Positions 37,104 through 44,734 of a stretch of 64,000 nt of DNA are shown here, piece by piece. The position numbers and the translations under genes are program-made. This DNA is from Burkholderiales bacterium (lineage in GTDB: Bacteria > Pseudomonadota > Gammaproteobacteria > Burkholderiales > Burkholderiaceae_C). The notes beneath the pieces are model-generated. The model made no database searches and was not told the origin of the DNA. It worked only from the letters and a program-made list of their open reading frames with translations. Location of the stretch: contig JAGWTU010000006.1 in NCBI GenBank assembly GCA_028868825.1, forward strand, positions 86,905 through 150,904, in the 5' to 3' direction. Every line of letters begins with the position of its first letter. Position 1 is the stretch's first letter.

Positions 37104-37459
37104 AACTGGGACAGCACCGTCGACAGCGTCAGCAGCTGACGACCCTGCTCGTCGCTGACGATGGCGTCGACGCGGCGAAAGCTGGGGTTGGGCGTCGGCC
37201 GCGTGACGAGCTTGCCGACGTAGTTGCGACCGAGCTCCTGGCAGCTGAAGTCGGCATCGCCGACCCCGGGGAAGTTGTGCGCCAGGCGCAGGCCGGTGAG
37301 ATGGTTGTCGGCGCACCATTCGGCCGCCGTCACCGCCGCCAGCCGCGCCGCGTTGTCGACGAGCACGCCGGTGGCGCGCAGCCCGGCGCCGAGCGCGATC
37401 GCGACGACCGCCATCGCCACCAGCACTTCCAGCAGCGTGAAGCCGCGCGGCCGCTTCAT
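37100..37459 (-). CDS. gspI: Type II secretion minor pseudopilin GspI
   Basis: 119 residues. Leader MKRPRG, cleaved before FTLLEVLVAMAVVAIALGAG. Size and the WCADNHLTGLRL segment are typical for GspI, which starts tip assembly with J and K. 18 bp after gspH. Confidence 0.95.
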   Translation of the reverse strand: MKRPRGFTLLEVLVAMAVVAIALGAGLRATGVLVDNAARLAAVTAAEWCADNHLTGLRLAHNFPGVGDADFSCQELGRNYVGKLVTRPTPNPSFRRVDAIVSDEQGRQLLTLSTVLSQL

Positions 37460-37477
37460 CGCCTCATTTCCATCGCC

Positions 37478-37966
37478 TCATTTCGCTGCCGCGACCGCGG
37501 TGGCGGCGGGCGCGAACGCCGCCAGGCCGTCGCTGACGAGTTCGAGGCGCTTGCCGTCGAGCTGGAGCACGACGCGCTGCGGCGGCAAGATGGCGTCGGG
37601 ACCGAGCATCAGCACCGGCGCGCCGACGACCTGCGCCGTCGTCGCCGGATCGAGCCAGCGCACCGGCAATTTCTGTCCCGGGGGCAGGCCGACGAAGCGG
37701 AACTGGGCATCGGCGTCGACGCCGGCGGGCAGGGGCATCCAGCGCACCGCGCTGCCGCTGGCGCGCGACTCGGTGCGCGCCATCTCGATCAGCGCCGAGA
37801 GCCGGGCGCCCTCCTCGTCGAGCCGCGCGCCGTCACCGTCGCGCAGCGACAGGCTCACGACGGCGACCGAGATCGCGATGATCGCGACGACGACCAGCAG
37901 TTCGAGCAGCGTGAAGCCGCGCTGGCCGGCGCTGCGGCTGCTACTGCCAGGAGCCGACGTCGGCAT
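37478..37966 (-). CDS. gspH: Type II secretion minor pseudopilin GspH
   Basis: 162 residues. A Ser-rich 17-residue leader ends GQRG, then FTLLELLVVVAIIAISVAVV. ATG 37966 lies 26 bases inside the gspG coding end; no better start exists between it and the cleavage site, so a true overlap is likely. The C-terminus is an Ala-rich tail. Confidence 0.9.
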   Translation of the reverse strand: MPTSAPGSSSRSAGQRGFTLLELLVVVAIIAISVAVVSLSLRDGDGARLDEEGARLSALIEMARTESRASGSAVRWMPLPAGVDADAQFRFVGLPPGQKLPVRWLDPATTAQVVGAPVLMLGPDAILPPQRVVLQLDGKRLELVSDGLAAFAPAATAVAAAK

Positions 37967-38375
37967 TCTTGCCTTCGCCGCCGGGCTGGCCGTCGGCGCC
38001 GAGGCTGAAGACATCGATCTCGCCGTGCACGCCCGGGTTCAGGTACTGGTACGGATGGCCCCAGGGATCGAGCGGGAGCTTCTCGACATAAGGCTTCCAG
38101 TTCGGCGGGACGACACCGGTGGTCGGCTTCTTGACGAGCGCGTCGAGGCCCTGGTCGGCGCTCGGGTAGCGCTGGTTGTCGAGCTTGTAGAGCTTGAGCG
38201 CCTGCATCAGGTTGTTGACGTCGGTCTTGGCCGCCGTGACGCGCGCATCGTCGGCGCGGTCGAGCAGGTTCGGCACGATCAGCGCGCCGAGGATGCCGAT
38301 GATCACGAGCACCACCATCAGCTCGATGAGGGTGAAGCCGGCGGCAAGGCGGCGGGGAATGGAAGGTCGGGTCAT
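37941..38375 (-). CDS. gspG: Type II secretion major pseudopilin GspG
   Basis: 144 residues. Leader of 13 residues (ending LAAG) before FTLIELMVVLVIIGILGAL; the calcium-loop/C-terminal signature DPWGHPYQYLNPG and FSLGADGQPGGEG is textbook GspG. It is the first gene of the minus-strand gsp operon; the promoter must lie in the 63 bp shared with divergent gspC. No clear ribosome site precedes the ATG. Confidence 0.97.
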   Translation of the reverse strand: MTRPSIPRRLAAGFTLIELMVVLVIIGILGALIVPNLLDRADDARVTAAKTDVNNLMQALKLYKLDNQRYPSADQGLDALVKKPTTGVVPPNWKPYVEKLPLDPWGHPYQYLNPGVHGEIDVFSLGADGQPGGEGKNADVGSWQ

Positions 38376-38438
38376 AGGAGGATGCAGCGCGGCGGGCCGC
38401 GAGCCGCTCAGGCAGGGTGCTTGAATCATAATCTGCGC

Positions 38439-39095
38439 ATGTCGACACGCTGGTGGACCTTGATCGTCTGGGCGCTTGCCGCGGCCAGCGCCGCGTTCTG
38501 GGGCCTCAGGCTCTTCGTCACGCCGCACGCGCTGGCGGTGCCGGCGCCGCTGGCCCAGACCGCGGTGGTGGCACGCACCGACCTGACGCGGCTGCTCGGG
38601 GTCGACGCGCCGCCGCCGCAGGCCGTCGAGGCCGCGGCGGATGCCCGCTTCCACCTCGTCGGCGTCGTCGCGCCGCGCGGCAACAGCGCCGCCGCCCAGG
38701 GGCTGGCGCTGATCGCCATCGACGGCAAGCCGGCACGCGCCTACCGCGTCGGCGCCGTGGTCGACGGCCAGAACGTGCTGCAGAAGGTCGGTCCGCGCGA
38801 CGCCTCGCTCGGACCGCGCGGCGGTGCCGCGCTGGTGGCGCTGAACATCCCGCCGCCGGCGCCTGCGGCCACCGGCACGATGCCGGGAGCCATGCCCGGG
38901 CTGCCGTCGCAGCCGGGCGCGGTGCCGGTGTACACGCCGCCGCCGACGCCGGCGCCGCCGCAGGTGATGACCTACACGCCGCCGACCCAGTCGATGCCGC
39001 CGCGATCGCGCCGCGGCATGGCGCCGCCGCATGGGGCGCCGCAGGCCGAGACGACGAACGAGGACGGCGGCTCGCAGCCCGACAACACGCGTTGA
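38439..39095 (+). CDS. gspC: Type II secretion protein GspC, short form without PDZ domain
   Basis: 218 residues. A membrane helix (5-27) is followed by the homology region (FHLVGVVAPRGN, AIDGKPARAYRVG), which contacts the secretin. After about residue 145 the chain is Pro-rich (VYTPPPTPAPPQV) instead of carrying the PDZ or coiled-coil domain of classical GspC. It is divergent from gspG, whereas in many clusters gspC leads the operon. It joins the inner platform to GspD. It faces the cobT-like gene with stops 43 bp apart. Confidence 0.88.
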   Translation: MSTRWWTLIVWALAAASAAFWGLRLFVTPHALAVPAPLAQTAVVARTDLTRLLGVDAPPPQAVEAAADARFHLVGVVAPRGNSAAAQGLALIAIDGKPARAYRVGAVVDGQNVLQKVGPRDASLGPRGGAALVALNIPPPAPAATGTMPGAMPGLPSQPGAVPVYTPPPTPAPPQVMTYTPPTQSMPPRSRRGMAPPHGAPQAETTNEDGGSQPDNTR

Positions 39096-39138
39096 GGCGG
39101 ACGTTGCCGCGCCCCGGCGCGGGCGCGGTCGGGCGGCG

Positions 39139-40257
39139 CTAGTACAGCGGCGGATCCGCGAAAGGCGGCGCCTCGGGCGGCTCTTCGACGAAGGGCTCGT
39201 GCGGCAGTTCGGTCATCTCGGCCGGCCGCGACGGGCCGGCGTCCTCGCCCTCGGCGACTTCGGTGAGCAGCGCGGCGGCGCTCTTGACGAGCGGCCAGGC
39301 CAGCGTCGCGCCGGTGCCATCGGTGCTCTCCATGCCGAGCTCGAGCAGCGCCGAGGCGCGGAACAGGTTCAGCGCCTGGTCCAGGCCGAGGTGGCTGTGG
39401 CTGCGGCAGAACACGCAATAGTCGGTCACCGGCTGGGCGATGCGCGAGGCCACCATCAGCGCCGCGCAGGCCGGCATGCCGTCGATCATCAGCAGGTGGC
39501 GCTTGCTCGCCGCCATCAGCATCACGCCGACCATCACCGCGACCTCGAAGCCGCCGAGCGCGGCCAGCACGTCGAACGGTTCCGTCGCCTCGCGATGCCG
39601 GCTCTGCGCACCGTGCAGCACGACCATCAGGTGCGCGAGCTCGTCGCTGTCCATCGTCGGGCCCGAGACGATGAGGTCGCGCACGTTGGTCTCGGTCAGC
39701 CGCGCCAGCACCATCGCGGCGCTCTCGTTGGCGCCGACGCCGACGCCGGCGAGGATCGTCAGGTTGCCCTGCAGCTTGTCGCCGATCTCCATGCCGGCGC
39801 GCATGCCGGCATGGGCCTGCTCGCGGCTCATCGCCGAGGTCACGCGCGAATTGCGCGTCGCATGGGCGATCTTGCGCGTCAGCAGCCGCTCGTGCGGCGC
39901 CAGGTTCTCGGCCATGCCGCAGTCGACGACGCTGAGCTCGAGCTGCTGGGCGCGCGCGAACACGGTCAGCGGCAGCTGGTTCGTCAGCAGCATGCGCACC
40001 GTCTCGTGGGTGGCGCGGCCATGGGGGTCGCGCAGGCCCTCGACGGCCAGGCCGTGGTCGCCGGCGAAGAGCAGCAGGTGCGGGTGGCGGAAGCGCGGCT
40101 TCAGCGTGTTCTGCATGAGGCCGAGGCGGATCGCCAGCGGCTCGAGCTCGCCCAGGCTGCCGCCGGCCTCGTTGCGCCGCTGCAGCTTCTCGTGCAGCGC
40201 GCGTTCGAGCAGCGGATGCGAGGTGGGCTGGACGAGCGAGCGGTTGGGGGCCGACAT
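39139..40257 (-). CDS. CobT-family nicotinate-nucleotide:DMB phosphoribosyltransferase homologue, divergent active site
   Basis: 372 residues. The CobT fold is recognisable from FAGDHGLAVEG (64-74), PFDVLAALGGFEVAVMVG (227-244) and DGTGATLAW (313-321). Two catalytic motifs differ from textbook CobT: GEMGIGNTT is AGVGVGANESA here (170-180, loss of the first Glu), and the GEGTGA Glu is Asp313. The usual HRSAEPGH-like loop reads CRSHSHLG. A Pro/Glu-rich tail of about 35 residues is added. Either a subfamily with altered substrate or an enzyme of another pathway; no cobalamin genes flank it. Confidence 0.7.
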   Translation of the reverse strand: MSAPNRSLVQPTSHPLLERALHEKLQRRNEAGGSLGELEPLAIRLGLMQNTLKPRFRHPHLLLFAGDHGLAVEGLRDPHGRATHETVRMLLTNQLPLTVFARAQQLELSVVDCGMAENLAPHERLLTRKIAHATRNSRVTSAMSREQAHAGMRAGMEIGDKLQGNLTILAGVGVGANESAAMVLARLTETNVRDLIVSGPTMDSDELAHLMVVLHGAQSRHREATEPFDVLAALGGFEVAVMVGVMLMAASKRHLLMIDGMPACAALMVASRIAQPVTDYCVFCRSHSHLGLDQALNLFRASALLELGMESTDGTGATLAWPLVKSAAALLTEVAEGEDAGPSRPAEMTELPHEPFVEEPPEAPPFADPPLY

Positions 40258-40258
40258 T

Positions 40259-40334
40259 CAGTACCGCCCGGCCGTTCCGAAGGTACTGAGGGCCCCCTCG
40301 GGGGGCCGCGAACGAAGTGAGCGCGGGGGCTGCA
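40259..40334. repeat. Structured intergenic element with two inverted repeats
   Basis: CAGTACC (40259-40265) pairs with GGTACTG (40282-40288), and GGCCCCC (40291-40297) pairs with GGGGGCC (40301-40307) around a TCG loop. The following CGCGAACGAAGTGAGCGCG resembles a short sequence I recall many times between genes in Comamonadaceae and relatives, so this may be a dispersed intergenic repeat. It sits between ilvA and the cobT-like gene and could also end ilvA transcription, although no T-run follows. Confidence 0.45.
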
Positions 40335-40369
40335 TGACGGCAGTGTACGGGGGAAGGCGCCGCCGGCGG

Positions 40370-41953
40370 CTATCTCAGGAACAGGGCCGCGACCGGGTTG
40401 CCCGTCTCTTCGACATGCGGGTAGTCGAGCGTGCGCAGGAAGTCGTCGAAGGCCGGCTCGTCACCGGCAGGCACCTGGACGCCGACGAGAATGCGGCCGT
40501 AGTCGGCGCCCTGGTTGCGGTAATGGAACAGGCTGATGTTCCAGTCGGGGTGCATCGCGTCGAGGAAACGCATCAGCGCGCCCGGCCGCTCGGGGAATTC
40601 GCAGCGGAACAGCCGCTCGTCGCGCGCCAGTTCGCTGCGCCCGCCGACCATGTGCCGCACATGCTCCTTGGCGAGCTCGTCGTCGCTGAGGTTGACGGTC
40701 GCGAAGCCCTGCTTGACGAACTGGCGCTCGATGCGTTCGGCCTCCTCGCGGCGCTGGATCGCCAGGCCGACGAAGACATGGGCGACGCGCTCGTCGCTGA
40801 TGCGGTAGTTGAACTCGGTCACCGCGCGCGGACCGAGCAGCTCGCAGAAGCGCTTGAACGAGCCGCGTTCCTCGGGGATCGTCACCGCGAACAGCGCCTC
40901 ACGCTGCTCGCCGAACTCGGCGCGCTCGGCGACGAAGCGCAGGCGGTCGAAATTCATGTTCGCGCCGCAGGTGATCGCCACCAGCGTGCGCCCCTTGAGC
41001 TTGTGCTCGTGCACATACTGCTTGATCGCCGCGACGCCCATCGCGCCCGAGGGCTCGAGCACGCAGCGCGTGTCCTGGAAGACGTCCTTGATGGCGGCGC
41101 AGACGGCGTCGGTGTCGACGACGACGTAATCGTCGACGAGCGCGCGCGCGACGCGGAACGTCTCCTCGCCGACCAGCTTGACCGCCGTGCCGTCGGCGAA
41201 CAGCCCGACATCGTCCAGCCGCACGCGGCGGCCCTTGCGCACCGACTGCAGCATCGCGTCGGAATCGGTCGTCTGCACGCCGATGACCTTGACCTCGGGC
41301 CGCACGGCCTTGATGTACGCGGCCACGCCCGAGATCAGCCCGCCGCCGCCGATGGCGACGAAGACCGCATCGAGCGGCCCCTGGTGCTGGCGCAGGATCT
41401 CCATCGCCACCGTGCCCTGGCCGGCGATCACATCGGGGTCGTCGAAGGGATGGACATAGGTCAGCCCCTGCGCCTGTTGCAGCGCCAGCGAATGCGTGTA
41501 GGCGTCGGAATAGCTGTCGCCGTGCAGCACCGTCTCGCCGCCGAGCGCCTGCACGGCGTCGACCTTCAGCCGCGGCGTCGTCACCGGCATCACGATGACG
41601 GCGCGGCAGCCGAGCTTCTTCGCCGCCAGTGCGACGCCCTGCGCATGGTTGCCGGCCGAGGCGCAGATGACGCCGCGCGAGAGCGCCTCGGGCGCCAGCC
41701 GCACCATCTTGTTGTAGGCGCCGCGCAGCTTGAAGCTGAACACCGGCTGCTGGTCCTCGCGCTTGAGCAGGACCTGGTTGCCGAGGCGGCGCGAGAGCAC
41801 GCGGGCCGGGTCGAGCGCCGTCTCGCGGGCGACGTCGTAGACGCGGGCGGTGAGGATGCGCTGCAGGTATTCGCTCGCGATGCGACGCGCCTTGGGCGTC
41901 GGCGGCGTGGACGAAGGGTCGGCAGGCTCGACCGCGCGGGTTGCGGCAGGCAT
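40370..41953 (-). CDS. ilvA: Threonine ammonia-lyase, biosynthetic
   Basis: 527 residues. PLP enzyme that turns threonine to 2-oxobutanoate, the first step to isoleucine. PLP Lys75 lies in FSFKLRGAYNKM; the PLP phosphate loop is GGGGLISG near 200. Two C-terminal ACT-like regulatory domains (about 345-420 and 440-515) mark the isoleucine-inhibited biosynthetic form. A leader of some 200 bases lies between the small-RNA terminator and the start, or the RNA may be part of this leader. Confidence 0.95.
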   Translation of the reverse strand: MPAATRAVEPADPSSTPPTPKARRIASEYLQRILTARVYDVARETALDPARVLSRRLGNQVLLKREDQQPVFSFKLRGAYNKMVRLAPEALSRGVICASAGNHAQGVALAAKKLGCRAVIVMPVTTPRLKVDAVQALGGETVLHGDSYSDAYTHSLALQQAQGLTYVHPFDDPDVIAGQGTVAMEILRQHQGPLDAVFVAIGGGGLISGVAAYIKAVRPEVKVIGVQTTDSDAMLQSVRKGRRVRLDDVGLFADGTAVKLVGEETFRVARALVDDYVVVDTDAVCAAIKDVFQDTRCVLEPSGAMGVAAIKQYVHEHKLKGRTLVAITCGANMNFDRLRFVAERAEFGEQREALFAVTIPEERGSFKRFCELLGPRAVTEFNYRISDERVAHVFVGLAIQRREEAERIERQFVKQGFATVNLSDDELAKEHVRHMVGGRSELARDERLFRCEFPERPGALMRFLDAMHPDWNISLFHYRNQGADYGRILVGVQVPAGDEPAFDDFLRTLDYPHVEETGNPVAALFLR

Positions 41954-42044
41954 CGGGGCGGGCTCGGGGGGATGGCGGGGCGGCGGATGATACGGCAGGG
42001 TGCACCGCCCACCTTATGGGCCGCAGCCTGCCGAAGCCGACCAG

Positions 42045-42077
42045 AAAAAGGGCCCGGAGCCTTGGGAGCCCCGGGCC
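42045..42077 (-). terminator. Rho-independent terminator (minus strand)
   Basis: On the minus strand an 11-bp stem (GGCCCGGGGCT with GGCTCCGGGCC, two G-U wobbles, loop CCCAA) is followed by CTTTTT. On the plus strand the two wobbles become A-C mismatches and no T-run follows, so the signal belongs to a minus-strand RNA. It ends the RNA 92 bases upstream of ilvA. Confidence 0.8.
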
Positions 42078-42144
42078 GAATCCACCGTTGATGGAGGTGG
42101 AGGAGACAATCGGCGGGTGGTGCTGTTTGCAGCGACCACCCTTG
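42045..42144 (-). ncRNA. Candidate small RNA with anti-Shine-Dalgarno segment
   Basis: About 100 bases from the predicted start near 42144 to the T-run. A first hairpin pairs CCACC with GGTGG (plus-strand 42096-42100 and 42082-42086), and next to it runs TCCTCCACCTCC (minus, 42104-42093), complementary to ribosome sites. A strong terminator hairpin follows. The layout recalls the Rfam 'Betaproteobacteria toxic small RNA', a short RNA reported to carry an anti-Shine-Dalgarno sequence; that link is from memory and unchecked. No leader peptide with an ATG is present. Alternatively it is an attenuator of ilvA. Confidence 0.6.
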
Positions 42145-42150
42145 GAACAC

Positions 42151-42178
42151 AGTCTATCACCGCTTTGTTGCGGTGCAA
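42151..42178 (-). promoter_or_regulatory. Candidate promoter of the small RNA
   Basis: On the minus strand TTGCAC (42178-42173) and TAGACT (42156-42151) are 16 bases apart, with TGA directly before the -10 giving an extended -10 (TGN). The spacer holds the small inverted repeat ACCGC-AACAAA-GCGGT (42159-42174), which could bind a regulator. Confidence 0.5.
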
Positions 42179-42240
42179 TATCCTCGAGCAGCGGCCGAAT
42201 TAGGGGGCCGCGTCCAAAACTTCATACGACTTCACGGAAG

Positions 42241-42255
42241 GCCCCGCAACGGGGC
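42241..42255. other. Hairpin just before the OsmC gene
   Basis: GCCCC-GCAAC-GGGGC forms a 5-bp stem ending 9 bases before ATG 42265, over the place where the ribosome site should be. It may limit translation of the OsmC gene. There is no T-run, so it is not a terminator. Confidence 0.35.
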
Positions 42256-42264
42256 AGATGCACC

Positions 42265-42687
42265 ATGGAATGCACCATCGACTGGATGCCGGGCACCGGC
42301 ATGGGAATGATCGCCGAGACCGGCAGCGGGCACCTGATTGCGATGGACGGCGCGCCCGATGGCGGCGGCCGCAATCTGGCGCCGCGGCCGATGGAGACGG
42401 TGCTCGCCGGCACCGGCGGCTGCACCGCCTACGACGTCGTGCTGATCCTCAAACGTGGCCGCCACGACGTGCGCGGCTGCCGCGTCAAGCTCAGCGCCGA
42501 GCGCGCCGAGGCCGATCCCAAGGTCTTCACGAAGATCGCGATGCACTTCGTCGTCAGCGGCGCGAACCTGAATGCGGCGGCGGTCGAACGCGCGATCGCG
42601 CTGTCGCACGAGCGCTATTGCTCAGCCAGCATCATGCTCGCCAAGACGGCCGAGATCACGACGAGCTACGAGATCGTCGCCGTCTGA
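42265..42687 (+). CDS. OsmC family peroxiredoxin-like protein
   Basis: 140 residues. The OsmC/Ohr fold with its two redox cysteines, Cys53 in GGCTAYDV and Cys119 in ERYCSAS; the second motif is the YhfA/OsmC-like type rather than Ohr. Such proteins reduce organic hydroperoxides or handle sulfur species. ATG 42265 matches family N-termini (MECTIDW). It converges with coq7. Confidence 0.92.
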   Translation: MECTIDWMPGTGMGMIAETGSGHLIAMDGAPDGGGRNLAPRPMETVLAGTGGCTAYDVVLILKRGRHDVRGCRVKLSAERAEADPKVFTKIAMHFVVSGANLNAAAVERAIALSHERYCSASIMLAKTAEITTSYEIVAV

Positions 42688-42729
42688 CTGACTGACCGAA
42701 TGACTGATTGATCGAATGACGGCGCCGGC

Positions 42730-43356
42730 TCAGATCCGCGCCGCGGTCGTCGTCATGACCTTGGCCGCGGCGCGCATCGCCCAGCGCACCGGCAGCGGCA
42801 GCGGCGTCGCACCGGCAGCCTCGGCGAGGTCGGCATGGCGACCCTCGTCGTCCTTCATCGCCGCAACGATGGCGCGCGAACGCGCGTCGTCGGCCGGCAG
42901 GCGCTCGAGGTGACCCGCCAGATGCTGCTCGACCTGGCGCTCGGTCTCGACGACGAAACCCAGGCTGATGCCGTCGCCCAGCCGCCCGGCGAGCAGGCCG
43001 ATGCCGAAGGCGCCGGCGTACCACAGCGGATTGAGCCAGCTGGCGCGGTCGCCGAGTTCGGCCAGGCGCTCGCGCGTCCAGGCCAGGTGGTCGGTCTCCT
43101 CGCGCGCCGCGCTGGCCATCTGCCGGCGCAGCTCGGGGCTGCGGGCGGTCAGCGCCTGGGCCTGGTAGAGCGCCTGGGCGCAGACCTCGCCGACATGGTT
43201 CACGCGCATCAGCGCACCGGCCTCGCGGCGCTGCGCCGGGTCCAGCGGGTCCGCGGGCTGCCCCGCGGCGGGATACGGGCGGGCCGCATGGGCGACGCCA
43301 CCGACGGCGCGCAAGGCCGCATCGAGACTCGACAGGGCACGATCGAAACCATTCAT
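42730..43356 (-). CDS. coq7: 2-polyprenyl-3-methyl-6-methoxy-1,4-benzoquinone monooxygenase
   Basis: 208 residues. Di-iron carboxylate enzyme of ubiquinone synthesis that hydroxylates demethoxyubiquinone. Metal ligands are visible as Glu57 (NHVGEVCA), Glu87 with His90 (EETDHL), Glu139 or Glu143 ([12 protein letters not shown]) and Glu171 with His174 (DEGRHA). ATG 43356 (MNGFDRAL) is preferred over 43386. Divergent from the porin. Confidence 0.95.
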   Translation of the reverse strand: MNGFDRALSSLDAALRAVGGVAHAARPYPAAGQPADPLDPAQRREAGALMRVNHVGEVCAQALYQAQALTARSPELRRQMASAAREETDHLAWTRERLAELGDRASWLNPLWYAGAFGIGLLAGRLGDGISLGFVVETERQVEQHLAGHLERLPADDARSRAIVAAMKDDEGRHADLAEAAGATPLPLPVRWAMRAAAKVMTTTAARI

Positions 43357-43409
43357 GGTGCACGAGCATAGAGCATTGCGAACCATTCCTTTTCAGGGGT
43401 GTGACGTTG

Positions 43410-43478
43410 TTGACAGACAACAGGCTGCGGGCTTTTCTGGGCCAAGTCTTGGCACTTCGAGGCCCCGGATGGTGCAAT
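43410..43478 (+). promoter_or_regulatory. Candidate promoters of the porin gene
   Basis: Two overlapping possibilities: a perfect -35 TTGACA (43410-43415) with a weak TTTTCT -10 at 17 bp (43433-43438), and TTGGCA (43449-43454) with TGCAAT at 18 bp (43473-43478). A leader of about 90-130 bases with AGGAG before the ATG would result. Confidence 0.45.
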
Positions 43479-43574
43479 ACGGGCAACTTCCGAAGCGGTG
43501 GTGGGCTTGATCAGCCGCCCCGCCGGGTCGCATTCCCGATCGGGACGTCTTGTTCAACCTAGGAGATAGATGCA

Positions 43575-44624
43575 ATGAAGAAATCCCTGCTCGCCCTGGC
43601 GGCGCTGACCGCGTTCGCAGGTGCAGCTTCCGCCCAGTCGTCGGTCACCCTGTTCGGTATCCTCGATCTGGCTGCGACGAGCGTGAACAATGCCAATGCC
43701 GGTACCCTGCGTACGCTGAGCCCCAGCGCCAACGCCACCAGCCGTCTCGGCCTGCGCAGTGTCGAAGATCTCGGCGGCGGCATGACCGCCGGTTTCTGGC
43801 TCGAAGGTGAACTGGCGCCTGACGTCGGCGGCGGCATCCACGGCGCCCCGAGCGCCTCGGCCAGCGCCATGACCTGGCAGCGCCGTTCGACCGTCCAACT
43901 CGCCGGCAGCTTCGGTGAGTTCCGCATGGGCCGCGATTACACGCCGACCTTCAGCAACATCAGCGCGTACGACGCCTGGGGTTATGTCGGTGTCGCGACG
44001 CTGGCCAATGTGCGCTCGACCATCGGTTCGGGTGCCGGTACCGCGGTCCGCGCCAACAACGCCATCGAGTACTTCCTGCCTTCGCTGGGCGGCCTGTATG
44101 GCAACGTGATGGTCTCGGCCGGCGAGAACACCACCGGCAACAAGTATGTCGGTGGCCGCCTGGGCTATGCGGCTGGCCCGTTGAACGTCTCCGGCGCCTA
44201 CGGCAAGACCTACAAGACCGGCGCGATGATCGACGACCTGAAGACCGAGAGCATCGGCGCTTCGTTCAACGCCGGCTTCATGACCGTCATGGGCGCCTTC
44301 GAGAAGAACGACTACTCGTCGGCCTCGCAGAAGCTGGCCACCGGCGCCGTTCTGGTGCCGTTCGGCGCCAGCACGCTGAAGCTGAGCATCACGTCGACGA
44401 CCGGTAGCGGCACGACCGCGGCGGCCGCCAACGCGTACAAGGCCAAGGAATACGGCATCGGCTACCAGTACGACCTGTCCAAGCGCACGGCGCTGTACGC
44501 GCAGTACGGCCGCGTCGCCAACGGTTCGGGTGCCAAGTTCACCGCCTCCGATTCCGGCGCTGCCGGCATCGGCGCGGGTCAGACGTCGAGCGGCTACCAG
44601 TTCGGCATGCGCCACAACTTCTGA
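43575..44624 (+). CDS. Gram-negative porin (OmpC-like general porin)
   Basis: 349 residues. Signal peptide MKKSLLALAALTAFAGAASA, then SSVTLFGILDLAATSV and loops and strands of the Gram_neg_porin type; it ends in the outer-membrane C-terminal Phe (GMRHNF), needed for BAM assembly. Trimeric 16-strand channel. Codon use is cleaner (more GGT and CTG, fewer rare codons) than the neighbours, in keeping with high expression. A strong terminator follows. Confidence 0.95.
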   Translation: MKKSLLALAALTAFAGAASAQSSVTLFGILDLAATSVNNANAGTLRTLSPSANATSRLGLRSVEDLGGGMTAGFWLEGELAPDVGGGIHGAPSASASAMTWQRRSTVQLAGSFGEFRMGRDYTPTFSNISAYDAWGYVGVATLANVRSTIGSGAGTAVRANNAIEYFLPSLGGLYGNVMVSAGENTTGNKYVGGRLGYAAGPLNVSGAYGKTYKTGAMIDDLKTESIGASFNAGFMTVMGAFEKNDYSSASQKLATGAVLVPFGASTLKLSITSTTGSGTTAAAANAYKAKEYGIGYQYDLSKRTALYAQYGRVANGSGAKFTASDSGAAGIGAGQTSSGYQFGMRHNF

Positions 44625-44672
44625 TCGACGGACCGGCAGCCCGGCGACGGGTTGCCTGCCGACGAACAGCAA

Positions 44673-44695
44673 GGCCGCCCTCGGGCGGCCTTTTT
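44673..44695 (+). terminator. Rho-independent terminator of the porin gene
   Basis: GGCCGCCC and GGGCGGCC form a 7-8 bp stem (44673-44690) directly followed by TTTTT (44691-44695). It lies 48 bases after the porin stop. Confidence 0.9.
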
Positions 44696-44734
44696 CTTGG
44701 TTCCTGCCCGCCGCGCCGGGCACGGCTCGCGCGC

